From positions 1 through 43,230 of the forward strand of contig NZ_MVHE01000046.1 of assembly GCF_002086155.1 (NCBI RefSeq): 43,230 nucleotides of DNA, written 5' to 3'. The notes under the pieces were generated by a model. That model saw only the letters and a program-made list of their open reading frames with translations. It did not search any database and was not told the origin of the DNA. Source of the DNA: Mycobacterium angelicum (GTDB taxonomy: Bacteria; Actinomycetota; Actinomycetes; Mycobacteriales; Mycobacteriaceae). Positions 1-7,692 of the stretch are shown one piece after another (position 1 is the first letter of the stretch; the number at the start of each line of letters is the position of its first letter). Made by a program: the position numbers and the translations under genes.

Positions 1-1494
1 GGTGGGCATGGCGGCGCGGGACCCATGCTGATCGGCAATGGCGGTGCCGGTGGGCTGGGCGGGGCCGGCGCGGTCGGTGGTAACGGCGGCGTCGGCGCGA
101 CGGTGTTCGGCGACGGCGGCATCGGCGGCCAGGGCGGGCCGGCGGTGTCGGGCGTGCTCGGTGGTCTGCCGGGCAGGGGCGGCGACGGCGGCAACGCCGT
201 TTGGATCGGTTCCGGCGGCGCCGGTGGTCAAGGCGGTACCGGCTTGACCGGCGTACCTGGCCAGGCGCCGGGTGCCCCGGTCGGCTCCGGGACGAACGGG
301 CCCAACCAGATCGGCAACGGAAACCAGACCGGCACCGCGGGCGGCAACGGCGTCGACGGTACGGCCGGCACCAATGAGAGCGGCGGTACCGGCGGGATCG
401 GCGGAACCGGGCAATCCCTGGACGGCAATAACGGCACCGGCGGTGCCGGCGGCGACGGCGGAAAGGCCGGCACCGCCGGTGGTAGCGGCGGCAACGGCGG
501 CAGTGGCGGCACCGGAGAAACCAGCGGCAGTGCCGGCGGCACTGCGACCGGCGGTAACGGCGGGCAGGGCCAGCCCGGTTCGGTGGCCGGCGGAAACGGC
601 GGTGACGGCGGCGCGGGCGGCCTGGGCCACAACACGGGCAACGGTGACGCCAAAGGCGGCACCGGCGCAAACGGCGCCGCCGCCAGCACCGTCGTGGGCG
701 CAAACGGCGGCGCCGGGGGCACCGGAGGTGCCGGCGGCAACGGCGGACACGGCGGAATGTTCATCGGCAATGGCGGGGCCGGCGGAGCCGGCGGCACCGG
801 CGGCACCGGCGGCACCGGCGCGGCCGGCTTCGACGGCGGTAACGGCGGCTCGGGCGGGGCAGCCATGGCTGACGGCACCGGCAAAGCCATTGGCGGCGAC
901 AGTGGATCCGCTGCGGCCGCGGGCAGCAATGGCGGGATCGGCGGTGTCGGTGGCACCGGTGGTGTCGGCGGCAACGGCGGCGCGGCGGGGTCGTTCATCG
1001 GCATCGGCGGCGCCGGAGGCGCCGGTGGTCAGGGCGGCATCGGTGGGGTAGGCGGCATCGGCGGCGCCGGCGGTAGCGGTGGTTCCGGCGGCGCGGCGAT
1101 TAGCGCCGGCGGCATCGCAACGGCCGCCAGCGGCAAGAACGGTCTCATCGGTCTCGACGGCGGCGCCGGGGGTGCCGGCGGCGCCGGGGGCACCGGCGTG
1201 GGCGGCGGCGGTGCCGGCGGTCTGATCGGCTGGGCCGGCGCTGCCGGTCCCGTCGGCGGCGGCGGTACCGGCGGCATGGGCGGCCAGGGCGGAGCCGGCG
1301 GCAGCGGCGGCAACGGCGGCAATGCGACGGGTATCACCGGCAGCACGGCCGGCACGGGCGGCAATTTCGCGCTGGGCGGCCAGGGCGGAGCCGGCGGCGC
1401 GCCAGGAGGGCCGGGCGGTGGCACCGGGAACACGGGTCTGCTGGGCGTTCCGGGCAACCCCGGCAAGACTGGGATCGTCACCATCGTCCCGTGA
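1..1494 (+). CDS. PE_PGRS family protein, C-terminal part (5' truncated by window)
   Basis: The reading frame is open from the first base and ends with TGA at 1492-1494. The visible 497 residues are almost entirely Gly-Gly-X/Gly-Gly-Asn repeats, the PGRS domain of mycobacterial PE_PGRS proteins. The N-terminal PE domain lies outside the window. The repeats are interrupted by a less repetitive segment around 240-380 (translation rich in Pro, Gln and Asn). The protein ends in a short non-repetitive tail, KTGIVTIVP, a common way for these proteins to finish. PE_PGRS proteins are generally exported by ESX-5 to the cell envelope. No enzymatic domain is visible here. The next gene starts only 18 bases downstream on the same strand. 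Identification of the family is secure; the individual member cannot be named. Confidence 0.93.
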   Translation, partial: GGHGGAGPMLIGNGGAGGLGGAGAVGGNGGVGATVFGDGGIGGQGGPAVSGVLGGLPGRGGDGGNAVWIGSGGAGGQGGTGLTGVPGQAPGAPVGSGTNGPNQIGNGNQTGTAGGNGVDGTAGTNESGGTGGIGGTGQSLDGNNGTGGAGGDGGKAGTAGGSGGNGGSGGTGETSGSAGGTATGGNGGQGQPGSVAGGNGGDGGAGGLGHNTGNGDAKGGTGANGAAASTVVGANGGAGGTGGAGGNGGHGGMFIGNGGAGGAGGTGGTGGTGAAGFDGGNGGSGGAAMADGTGKAIGGDSGSAAAAGSNGGIGGVGGTGGVGGNGGAAGSFIGIGGAGGAGGQGGIGGVGGIGGAGGSGGSGGAAISAGGIATAASGKNGLIGLDGGAGGAGGAGGTGVGGGGAGGLIGWAGAAGPVGGGGTGGMGGQGGAGGSGGNGGNATGITGSTAGTGGNFALGGQGGAGGAPGGPGGGTGNTGLLGVPGNPGKTGIVTIVP

Positions 1495-1512
1495 CGCCCG
1501 TCCAGGCTTGAC

Positions 1513-2316
1513 ATGCCAGCGAAGAAGAAGCGCGCCGCCGAGGCGCCGGCCGCCGATTCGCTTGCGCCGCAATACCCGATCGAATCGGTCGACAATGCCC
1601 TCAAGCTGCTGCTGCTACTGGGTGAGCAGCCGCAGATCCGGTTGAGTGAGGCGACCCGGTATCTGGGAGTGGCGTCGTCAACCGCGCACCGGCTGCTGGC
1701 GATGCTGATCTACCGGGGGTTCGTTCGGCAAGACCCGGTGTCCAAGGCTTATCTGCCCGGGCCGGCGTTAACGGGTGTGGCGTTCGCCATCTTCGGCCGC
1801 ATCGACATTCAGGGCACCGCGCTGCCGGTCATGCGGCGGCTCAGCGAAACGCTGCGGGAAACCATTCACCTCGGCTTGCTCGACGGCGCCGGGGTCCGGT
1901 TCATCGCCGCCGTCGAGGGCCCGGCCGCGGTGCGGGTGGCCTCGCGGCTGGGCCGCACCATGCCCGCGCATTGCACCTCCACCGGCAAGGTGCTGCTGTC
2001 CCAGCTGCCCGAAGCCGAACTGCGCCAACTACTTCCGCAAGACGAACTGCAGGGCATCACCGCGCGCTCGATCGGCACCCGCGCCGAGCTGGAGGCCGAG
2101 CTGGCGGCGATTCGCAAGCGCGGCTATGCCGTCAACCGCGAAGAGAGCGAAGAAGGCGTGGCCTCGGTGGCCGTCGCGATCCCCAGCCGCGCGCCCGGAC
2201 TGCGGCTTGCGCTCAACGCCGCGGCGCCGTTGAACCGATTGGAGAGCGCCCAGTACCCCGCGATCGCGACCGCACTCATCAAGGCGGCCAAGGAGATTGG
2301 CGATCAGCTGGGTTAG
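1513..2316 (+). CDS. IclR family transcriptional regulator
   Basis: The 267-aa product has the IclR layout: an N-terminal winged helix-turn-helix at about residues 22-85 (SVDNALKLLLLLGE, then LGVASSTAHRLLAML) and a C-terminal effector-binding domain at about 95-260, including the typical STGKVLLSQLP and GYAVNREESEEGVASVAV segments. IclR proteins often control catabolism of aromatic acids and bind small effectors. The gene converges on the aldolase/dioxygenase cluster at 2327-5957, with stop codons 10 bases apart, which suggests it regulates that cluster. Candidate operators lie upstream of the dioxygenase alpha gene at 5969-6002. No strong ribosome binding site is seen before the ATG. The gene lies just 18 bases after a PE_PGRS stop codon, so its promoter may lie within the PE_PGRS coding region. 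Confidence 0.9.
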   Translation: MPAKKKRAAEAPAADSLAPQYPIESVDNALKLLLLLGEQPQIRLSEATRYLGVASSTAHRLLAMLIYRGFVRQDPVSKAYLPGPALTGVAFAIFGRIDIQGTALPVMRRLSETLRETIHLGLLDGAGVRFIAAVEGPAAVRVASRLGRTMPAHCTSTGKVLLSQLPEAELRQLLPQDELQGITARSIGTRAELEAELAAIRKRGYAVNREESEEGVASVAVAIPSRAPGLRLALNAAAPLNRLESAQYPAIATALIKAAKEIGDQLG

Positions 2317-2326
2317 ATCAGCTGGG

Positions 2327-3049
2327 CTAGCCGCTCAACCGGGCGACCTCGTGTCGCCAGGCCGCCTCGATGTTGAACCTAGATCCCAAGTCCGGCAGGT
2401 CATCCCAGTCGGCCTCGTCGATATCGCGCAGGGTCCCGCCGGCGGCGCGCACCCGCAGCGACATCCGGGCCAGTTGGTCGACGGCGATCGCCTGCAACAC
2501 CGACTGCTGCACCGTGCCCGCAGCGCTGGTGATGCCATGCCCACGGCATATCACCACCGGTGCCTCGCCCATGGCCGCCACCATTTCCTTGCCCAGCAAG
2601 GAGTTTCGGATCAGCACGGAGCGTTCATACACGGGCACGCCGCCGCGGGCCAGCCACGCACCGGGAATGTCATAGGCGCCGTAGATGGGCCGAAGGGCGA
2701 TGCCGGCCAGATCCGCGGCGACAACGGCCGGCGGGTGCAGGTGGGCGACGGCCCGGTGCTGTGGCGCGGCGAGCAGGGTTTCGACATGGATGGGCAGCTC
2801 GTTGGGCACCCGGTAGCCGTCGAGTTCGCCCGCGGCGCCGGCCGTTCCGTCGAATGTGACGAGCCGGATGTCGCTGGGCCGGGTGAACGCCACGCCGGTA
2901 TCGGTGTCACTGCGGCAGCGGATGAGCAGGTGCTCGTCGTCGATCCGCAGACTCAGATGGCCCAGGACGGCGTCCACCAAACCGCGGGCCGCGGCGACCC
3001 GGCAGCCCTGGGCCACCAGGGCCCGCTGCTGGGCCAGCGGGTCCGTCAC
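2327..3049 (-). CDS. Class II aldolase/adducin-family protein, candidate aromatic acid decarboxylase
   Basis: This is a 240-aa class II aldolase/adducin fold protein. The family's metal ligands and acid are visible: Glu84 in PNELPIHVE, His103 and His105 in AHLHPP, and His171 in GHG. Family members are fuculose- or ribulose-phosphate aldolases, but some are decarboxylases: PhtC of phthalate catabolism, which decarboxylates 3,4-dihydroxyphthalate, belongs to this fold. The neighbours are a cis-dihydrodiol dehydrogenase and a Rieske dioxygenase, and protocatechuate dioxygenase genes lie further on. A PhtC-like decarboxylase role is therefore the best inference, not proven. The GTG start at 3049 overlaps the upstream SDR stop codon (GTGA), so the two are translationally coupled. 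It is the last gene of the minus-strand cluster. Confidence 0.85.
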   Translation of the reverse strand: MTDPLAQQRALVAQGCRVAAARGLVDAVLGHLSLRIDDEHLLIRCRSDTDTGVAFTRPSDIRLVTFDGTAGAAGELDGYRVPNELPIHVETLLAAPQHRAVAHLHPPAVVAADLAGIALRPIYGAYDIPGAWLARGGVPVYERSVLIRNSLLGKEMVAAMGEAPVVICRGHGITSAAGTVQQSVLQAIAVDQLARMSLRVRAAGGTLRDIDEADWDDLPDLGSRFNIEAAWRHEVARLSG

Positions 3050-3846
3050 GTGGACCTCGGCGTGCCCAGACGAAATCCACCGTCGGGGTGGATGGTCTCA
3101 CCGGTGATGCCGCGGGAGCGATCGGCGGCCAGGTACACATAACTCCACGCGTGGTCTTCGCCGGACAGCGCCACGTTGAGCGGCGTGCGTGCGGCCATGT
3201 CCGTTGCGCGGTTGGGTGTTTCGTCGAGGCGGACGTCGGCTGAACCCAGACTGACCATGCCACGCAGATCCGTGTTCAGCGTTCCGCCGGGCGCCACGCC
3301 GTTGACCCGGATCTGCGGGGCCAGTTCGTGCGCCAGGGCCGCGACTAGCCCGCGCACGGCGAACTTCGACGACACGTACAGCACGCCGCCGCGCCCCGGG
3401 TAGTACGACGACGCCGACTCGGTCAGCACAATCGAGGCCCCTGTCGCCGCGCGCAGCGCCGGGAGCGCGGCCTTGACCGACTGCAACTGGGTGAGCACGT
3501 TGGTGCGGAACATCTCGTCGAAGGCGGGGGACAGGTCGTCGGCGCCGATGTCGCCGATTCCCCGGTAGAAGTCGAATACGCCGACGCAGTTGACCAGCGT
3601 GTCGAGCCCGCCGAACTTGTCCGCCGCGGTTGCGACGGCATGGTCATTGGCTTCGCGGGTGACCGCGTCACCCTCGACGACGGGCACCGCGGGCAGCTCC
3701 TGCCGCAACCTTTCGCACTTGGCGCGATCCCGTTCCAGCACAGCCACTTTCGCGCCTTCGGCCACGAAAGCGTCGACGACGGCACGGCCGATCCCGGAAC
3801 CGGCACCCACCACCAGGGCGCGCTTGCCGTCAAGCCATCCGGTCAT
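3046..3846 (-). CDS. SDR-family cis-dihydrodiol dehydrogenase (BphB-like)
   Basis: The 266-aa product is a classical short-chain dehydrogenase/reductase. It has the cofactor motif GAGSGIG at 14-20, catalytic Ser144, and Tyr157 and Lys161 in YVSSK. The stretch after the active site (HELAPQIRVNGVAPGG, then NTDLRG and SLG) closely matches bacterial cis-dihydrodiol dehydrogenases such as BphB, and the Ser-to-Tyr spacing of 13 is also the same. Such enzymes use NAD+ to oxidise the cis-dihydrodiol made by a Rieske dioxygenase to a catechol-type diphenol. The alpha and beta subunits of such a dioxygenase lie just upstream in the same operon. The start overlaps the preceding small gene by 17 bases, and the stop overlaps the aldolase start by 4 bases. 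The aromatic substrate cannot be read from the sequence. Confidence 0.9.
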   Translation of the reverse strand: MTGWLDGKRALVVGAGSGIGRAVVDAFVAEGAKVAVLERDRAKCERLRQELPAVPVVEGDAVTREANDHAVATAADKFGGLDTLVNCVGVFDFYRGIGDIGADDLSPAFDEMFRTNVLTQLQSVKAALPALRAATGASIVLTESASSYYPGRGGVLYVSSKFAVRGLVAALAHELAPQIRVNGVAPGGTLNTDLRGMVSLGSADVRLDETPNRATDMAARTPLNVALSGEDHAWSYVYLAADRSRGITGETIHPDGGFRLGTPRST

Positions 3847-4108
3847 CGGCGCCGTCCGGTTCGTCGGGCAGTAGCGGCGCGTACGAATTGCCGACCATGG
3901 CCGCCAGCGTACGGGGGTTCTGCCAGGTGAGCGCTTCCACTTCCAGCGCGTCCAGGCTGATCCATTGCCCGGTCCTGGGTGCGGTGATCAGCAGCCGCGA
4001 CCCGTTGCGGGTGTCCACCCGACGTACCACCACTTCGGTGAATTCGTTGGCGACGGTGGCGGCTTCGCCAACCGCACCGTCGAGCAACCGCGCCAGCTCG
4101 TCACTCAT
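3830..4108 (-). CDS. Small conserved-looking protein of unknown function in dioxygenase operon
   Basis: This 92-aa acidic protein lies between the dioxygenase beta-subunit gene and the dihydrodiol dehydrogenase gene. The ATG at 4108 overlaps the beta-subunit stop by 4 bases (ATGA), and the 3' end overlaps the dehydrogenase start by 17 bases, so it is almost certainly translated as part of the operon. It has no cysteine, so it is not a ferredoxin, and it has no signal peptide or membrane segment. The middle part (VVVRRVDTRNGSRLLITAP, then WISLDALEVEALTWQ) looks like a small beta-rich domain. I do not recognise the family. A longer in-frame start at 4180 exists but would lie inside the beta-subunit gene. 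A role as an accessory or assembly factor of the oxygenase is possible but unsupported. Confidence 0.75.
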   Translation of the reverse strand: MSDELARLLDGAVGEAATVANEFTEVVVRRVDTRNGSRLLITAPRTGQWISLDALEVEALTWQNPRTLAAMVGNSYAPLLPDEPDGADDRMA

Positions 4109-4635
4109 AGGAACACCGCCAGGTTCTGCATCCGCAGCACCGACTCGTCGGCAATGATATTGCGGCGGGCCAACTTCCATCGCCCGTCACACCTGCGCAG
4201 CACATCCTCGCGGCCGCAGGACACCAACGCGCTCTCGTTGACGTCGCCGCGGCTGCGGAACAACAGTTCGGCCGATTCGACGCAAACGTGTTCGGAATCC
4301 TGGCCCTCGAACGTGCGCACGTTGGTGATGAAGTGGCGCAGCCGCGACGGCGGGTCCTCGGTCCAGGCGTGCTCGGTGGCGAATCGCGCGACCCGTTGGG
4401 TCAGCGAGTACTTGTCCTCGTCGAAATGAGCCATGCCCGGCCCCCTTGCCGGTGCGGTGTCGAACCCGGCACCCCGTGCGGTGGTGACCCGCACCGGCAT
4501 GACGTACCGAATGTCGTCGGTCAGGGTGTCCAGCCACTCCTCGTAGCGCTGAGCGTCCAGCAGGTAGGCCTCGTCGACCAGGAACTGATGCGCCTCGAAA
4601 TGCCGAATGTCGTTGAACCGGAGCGGATTTCTCAT
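4105..4635 (-). CDS. Aromatic-ring-hydroxylating dioxygenase beta subunit
   Basis: The 176-aa product has the NTF2-like fold sequence pattern of ring-hydroxylating dioxygenase small subunits: an N-terminal helix pair (EAHQFLVDEAYLLDAQRYEEWL), a strand with IRYVMPVRVT, a central SRLRHFITNVR segment typical of this family, and a C-terminal GRWKLARRNIIADESVL. The beta subunit is structural, packing with alpha in an alpha3beta3 hexamer, and it helps set substrate range. The ATG at 4635 overlaps the TGA of the alpha gene by 4 bases. An in-frame start at 4668 would overlap the alpha gene by 37 bases and is less likely. Length is normal for the family. Confidence 0.93.
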   Translation of the reverse strand: MRNPLRFNDIRHFEAHQFLVDEAYLLDAQRYEEWLDTLTDDIRYVMPVRVTTARGAGFDTAPARGPGMAHFDEDKYSLTQRVARFATEHAWTEDPPSRLRHFITNVRTFEGQDSEHVCVESAELLFRSRGDVNESALVSCGREDVLRRCDGRWKLARRNIIADESVLRMQNLAVFL

Positions 4636-5957
4636 GCCGTGACCGCCGATTCGAGGTGCTGTGCCCACAACTTGAGCAGCTCACGCTGGTTGTATTCGTT
4701 GTAGCCGACCTGGGCGCGTCCGGGCCCGTGGAAGGACTCGGCGGACAGTTCCGGGCTGACCGGCCGGTCGTCGTGGAGTAGCCCCATCCGGCTGTTCAGC
4801 AACAGCCGTCGGGCCATCGAGCCGCCCGCGGTGGTGGTCAGCGACACCCAGTTCTCCACGTCGTCCTGCTCGAACATGCCGCTGGACCCGAAGCACATCA
4901 AATACGCCTTGTACGAGTCCCTTTTGAACTGCTCGGGTGCGGCGGCGTCGACCGCGAACCACGAGCACACCTCGGTTTCATTGGCGCTGATGGGCTGCCA
5001 CTGCCGAATCGAGATGAACGGCAGCACCTGCTCGCTCTCGGGCAGCTTCGGCCAATTGTGCACGAAACTCAGGTTGGGAAAGCAGGTGGCGGCCGAAATC
5101 ATGAAACCGTCTTCGCCGACGACCTGTTGTTGTTGCGGTGTCCACATTTCCTTTATGCGAGCGATCATTTCGTCGGGGTAACCGACGTAGCGCATGCGCT
5201 CTTCGAAGCCGCCCGGGGGCAGCTTGTAGGTGGTGCCGCCGCCGCAATCCGCCCAGTAGGTGGCGCCGTCCTTGCGCTTCTGCGCCTTCGGCTCACGGAA
5301 CAGGCCGATCTCGACGATGGATGCGTGCGTGTGCGGCGTGTGGTACATGTCGCCGGCGAAATTCTCCGCGCCGATCTTCCAGTTCGCCTTGATGCGCCAG
5401 CGTTGCGGCCCACGCACTTGCAGGCCTTGGGTGCTTTGCCGGGTGTAGTAGTCGAGATAGAAGCGGAAGTCGCCGAGGAAATCGGCCAAAGGCTCGGCGT
5501 TGGGGTCCAGGTTGATAAAGATGAGGCCGTTGTAATTGCCCAAACTCGGTGCGGGAAGCAGGGTTTGGCCCTTGGTGAAGCCCTCGTCGCCGCCGTAGGC
5601 ATCGCGGTGAAACGGCAAACCTGTCAGGCGGCCGTCGTTGCGGTAAGTCCAGCCGTGATACGGGCAGCGGAAGTTGGAGGCGTTGCCCATCTCGGCGCGG
5701 CACACCTGCATCCCCCGGTGCAGGCACATATTGAAAAAGGCCTGCACCTTGCCGCTCGAGTCGCGGGCGATGATGAACGAATCGTCGAGGACCCGCCGTA
5801 CCACGTAGTCGCCGTCTTGCGGGATTTCGGATTCGTGGGCGACGAACATCCACGTCCGGCTGAACAGCCGCTCCGTTTCCAGCGCGAACAACTCGGTGTC
5901 GTTGTAGATGTGCGCCGGGATCATGCCCTGTCGCACGTTGGTGAAGACGTCTGTCAC
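4632..5957 (-). CDS. Rieske non-heme iron aromatic-ring-hydroxylating dioxygenase alpha subunit
   Basis: The 441-aa product is the catalytic subunit of a ring-hydroxylating dioxygenase, which adds O2 across an aromatic ring to give a cis-dihydrodiol. The Rieske [2Fe-2S] ligands are Cys78, His80, Cys98 and His101 (C-x-H-x17-C-x2-H). The mononuclear iron site is in NFAGDMYHTPHTH, with bridging Asp203 and His206 and His211. The third ligand is probably in the Asp365-Asp366 pair of FEQDDVENW. The start is GTG at 5957 with only a weak ribosome binding site. It is the first gene of a minus-strand operon: alpha, beta, small protein, dihydrodiol dehydrogenase, aldolase/decarboxylase. This set resembles phthalate 3,4-dioxygenase operons. 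No ferredoxin or ferredoxin reductase gene is present nearby, so electrons must come from partners encoded elsewhere. Two palindromes just upstream may be operators. Confidence 0.93.
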   Translation of the reverse strand: MTDVFTNVRQGMIPAHIYNDTELFALETERLFSRTWMFVAHESEIPQDGDYVVRRVLDDSFIIARDSSGKVQAFFNMCLHRGMQVCRAEMGNASNFRCPYHGWTYRNDGRLTGLPFHRDAYGGDEGFTKGQTLLPAPSLGNYNGLIFINLDPNAEPLADFLGDFRFYLDYYTRQSTQGLQVRGPQRWRIKANWKIGAENFAGDMYHTPHTHASIVEIGLFREPKAQKRKDGATYWADCGGGTTYKLPPGGFEERMRYVGYPDEMIARIKEMWTPQQQQVVGEDGFMISAATCFPNLSFVHNWPKLPESEQVLPFISIRQWQPISANETEVCSWFAVDAAAPEQFKRDSYKAYLMCFGSSGMFEQDDVENWVSLTTTAGGSMARRLLLNSRMGLLHDDRPVSPELSAESFHGPGRAQVGYNEYNQRELLKLWAQHLESAVTA

Positions 5958-5968
5958 TGGACTCGCAA

Positions 5969-6002
5969 TCTGTTGTACAGAGAATATTTCTGTCTACCAG
6001 AA
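5969..6002. promoter_or_regulatory. Twin palindromes upstream of the dioxygenase operon (candidate operators)
   Basis: Two perfect inverted repeats lie 11-45 bases upstream of the alpha-subunit start: TCTGT-TGT-ACAGA at 5969-5981 and TTCTG-TCTAC-CAGAA at 5988-6002. Their centres are 20 bases apart, about two helical turns, and both use the same CTGT/ACAG-type half-site. This arrangement is expected of an operator bound cooperatively by dimers. The IclR regulator at 1513 is the obvious candidate, by inference only. Confidence 0.5.
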
Positions 6003-6106
6003 TCCCGCATCGGGCCGCCGCGGGTCAACAGCGTCCTCGCGCATGCGGCTCTCACACAGGAGTCTGTCGCCTTATTCACAGCCAGTTCACACCGAGTACT
6101 CACCGT

Positions 6107-6149
6107 CTGGACGCAATGTGCGTGGTTAACGTGGTCACGTTGTGTCCAG
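6107..6149. repeat. Nested inverted repeats in the divergent intergenic region
   Basis: An outer pair of 10-base arms (CTGGACGCAA at 6107-6116 and TTGTGTCCAG at 6140-6149, one mismatch) encloses a perfect 14-base palindrome, AACGTGGTCACGTT, at 6128-6141, which overlaps the right arm by two bases. It sits in the 274-base gap between the divergent dioxygenase operon and the membrane Rieske gene. It could be an operator for either side or a hairpin in the leader of the plus-strand transcript. Confidence 0.4.
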
Positions 6150-6231
6150 TGCGTGTGTGTGAGCGTGCTCATGGGAGTAAGGGCGCTCATCGCGGGCAGA
6201 CGGGTCTGACTTGGGGAAGGGCGCTGGTGCC

Positions 6232-7206
6232 ATGGGAGATCGCTCAGTGAATGGGCAGCCAAAGCGATTGGGATCGCGAGTCATCGCGACGATCGCTCGT
6301 CAGGAGTGGCTGGATAGGCCCAGCTACCGCTTCGAACACGTTCTCGCGTACGGCTTCAACGCACTCGGTGGCGCGCGCGATCGCGTCACGAATGTGCTCA
6401 ACGGGGTTTGGCTGGGTCATCCGGTGCATCCCCCGCTGGCGTCACTGGCCAGCGGAGCGCTGGGTACGGCGGTGGCACTGGATGCCATGAGCCTGCTGCC
6501 CGGCCAAAGTAGGACCGAAGCCCGCGACGCCGCGCGGATCGCCTCGCGCGCACTGGGTGTGGGGATTCTGGCCAGTGTGGGTGCGGCGGTCACCGGCGTC
6601 ACCGACTGGCAGCACACCCACCAGGGCGACCGTCGGGTCGGGCTGGTGCACGGGGTGGTCAACTCGGCCGCGACCGCGCTGTACGCGCTGTCCTGGCTGG
6701 ACCGCCGCCGGGGCCGTCACATGCGCGGAATCGCAACCAGCGCAATGGGTTACGGCATCACGATGGCGGGCAGCTACCTGGGTGGTGCCTTGGTGTTCGA
6801 GTCGGGCATCGGAATCGACCAGTCCGGCGAGCGGCTTCGCACCACCGAGTGGACGCCGGTGCTGCCGGTCACCTCCCTGCTGGACGGCAAGCCGCAGCGC
6901 GTCGAGGTCGACGGGGTGGGGCTGGTGGTGTGCCAGACCAACCCGGGCGAGGTCTCCGCCTTCGGCGAGTTCTGCCCGCACCTGGCAGCGCCCATGGCCG
7001 ACGGCTGGGTGGATCGCGGGCGCATCGTGTGTCCGTGGCACGGCTCGCGGTTCGCACTGGAGTCCGGGGAGGTGTTGCGCGGTCCGTCGGCAACGCCGCT
7101 GCCGTGCTACGAGGCCCGGTTGGTCGACGGAATGATCGAAGTGCGCTCTGACGGACAACCTGCGATTGCGGCGGGCAGTGCCGCGGGAAACGGAGTAAGC
7201 AAATGA
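6232..7206 (+). CDS. Membrane protein with DUF2231 and C-terminal Rieske [2Fe-2S] domain
   Basis: The 324-aa product combines two parts. Residues from about 40 to 205 form a DUF2231-type integral membrane region with several hydrophobic helices (WLGHPVHPPLASLASGALGTAVALDAMSLL is its typical start). Residues from about 215 to 310 form a Rieske ferredoxin-like domain with CPH...CPWH, a C-x-H-x15/16-C-x2-H-like spacing. The protein is probably a membrane-tethered electron carrier with its iron-sulfur domain on one face of the membrane; no partner is proven. The ATG at 6232 follows a GGGGAAGG ribosome binding site at 6213-6220. A TTG at 6211 is in frame but precedes that site. The stop codon overlaps the start of the hemerythrin-like gene (ATGA), so the two are co-translated. 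Confidence 0.85.
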   Translation: MGDRSVNGQPKRLGSRVIATIARQEWLDRPSYRFEHVLAYGFNALGGARDRVTNVLNGVWLGHPVHPPLASLASGALGTAVALDAMSLLPGQSRTEARDAARIASRALGVGILASVGAAVTGVTDWQHTHQGDRRVGLVHGVVNSAATALYALSWLDRRRGRHMRGIATSAMGYGITMAGSYLGGALVFESGIGIDQSGERLRTTEWTPVLPVTSLLDGKPQRVEVDGVGLVVCQTNPGEVSAFGEFCPHLAAPMADGWVDRGRIVCPWHGSRFALESGEVLRGPSATPLPCYEARLVDGMIEVRSDGQPAIAAGSAAGNGVSK

Positions 7207-7688
7207 ACGCCTACGAAGTGCTCAAAGACCACCACGTTGTGATCAAGGGCTACGGCCGCAAGGTAAGCGAAGCTCCGGTGAACAGCGAAGAGCGGCACTC
7301 CCTGTTCGACGAGATGCTCGTCGAGCTGGACATCCATTTCCGCATCGAGGACGACCTGTATTACCCGGCCCTGGCCGCCGCCAGCGAACTGATCGCGGTC
7401 GCCCACGCCGAGCATCGCCAGGTGGTCGACCAGCTCGGGGTGCTGCTGCGCACTCCGCAGAGCGCGCCGCGATACGAGCAAGAGTGGAATACGTTCAAGA
7501 CGGTCCTCGAGGCTCACGCCGACGAAGAGGAACGCGACATGATTCCCGTTCCGCCGTCGGTGAAGATCACCGACGCAGAGCTCGAGGAGCTGGGCGCGAA
7601 GATGGCCGCCCGGATCGAGCAGTTGCGCGGGTCCACCTGGCACCGGCTTCGGACCAAGGGAAAGTCTGCGCTGCTGCGCGGGATCTGA
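7203..7688 (+). CDS. Hemerythrin HHE cation-binding domain protein
   Basis: The 161-aa product has the HHE/hemerythrin-like four-helix pattern with repeated His and acidic ligands: DHHVVIKGY near residue 9, LDIHFRIEDDLYYPAL near 42, AHAEHRQVVDQL near 69 and EAHADEEERDMIP near 103. Such proteins bind a di-iron centre and are linked to oxygen, nitric oxide or redox responses. It is co-translated with the upstream membrane Rieske protein, so it may pass or sense electrons or oxygen together with it. That link is inferred from gene overlap only. The C-terminal tail is basic (WHRLRTKGKSALLRG). It converges on a methyltransferase gene 4 bases away. Confidence 0.88.
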   Translation: MNAYEVLKDHHVVIKGYGRKVSEAPVNSEERHSLFDEMLVELDIHFRIEDDLYYPALAAASELIAVAHAEHRQVVDQLGVLLRTPQSAPRYEQEWNTFKTVLEAHADEEERDMIPVPPSVKITDAELEELGAKMAARIEQLRGSTWHRLRTKGKSALLRGI

Positions 7689-7692
7689 CGCC

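Noticed and set aside
228..1604. Long proline-rich reading frames on the minus strand under the first PE_PGRS gene
   Set aside because: They are the antisense reading of Gly-Gly-X repeats in GC-rich DNA, with no family similarity or ribosome binding site.
6141..6170. GT-rich run (gtgcgtgtgtgtgagcgtg) as a microsatellite or phase-variable tract
   Set aside because: Only about four clean GT units, too short for likely slippage.
5954..6262. 102-codon minus-strand frame in the dioxygenase/Rieske gap
   Set aside because: No ribosome binding site or recognisable sequence, and it covers the palindromes and the start of the next gene.
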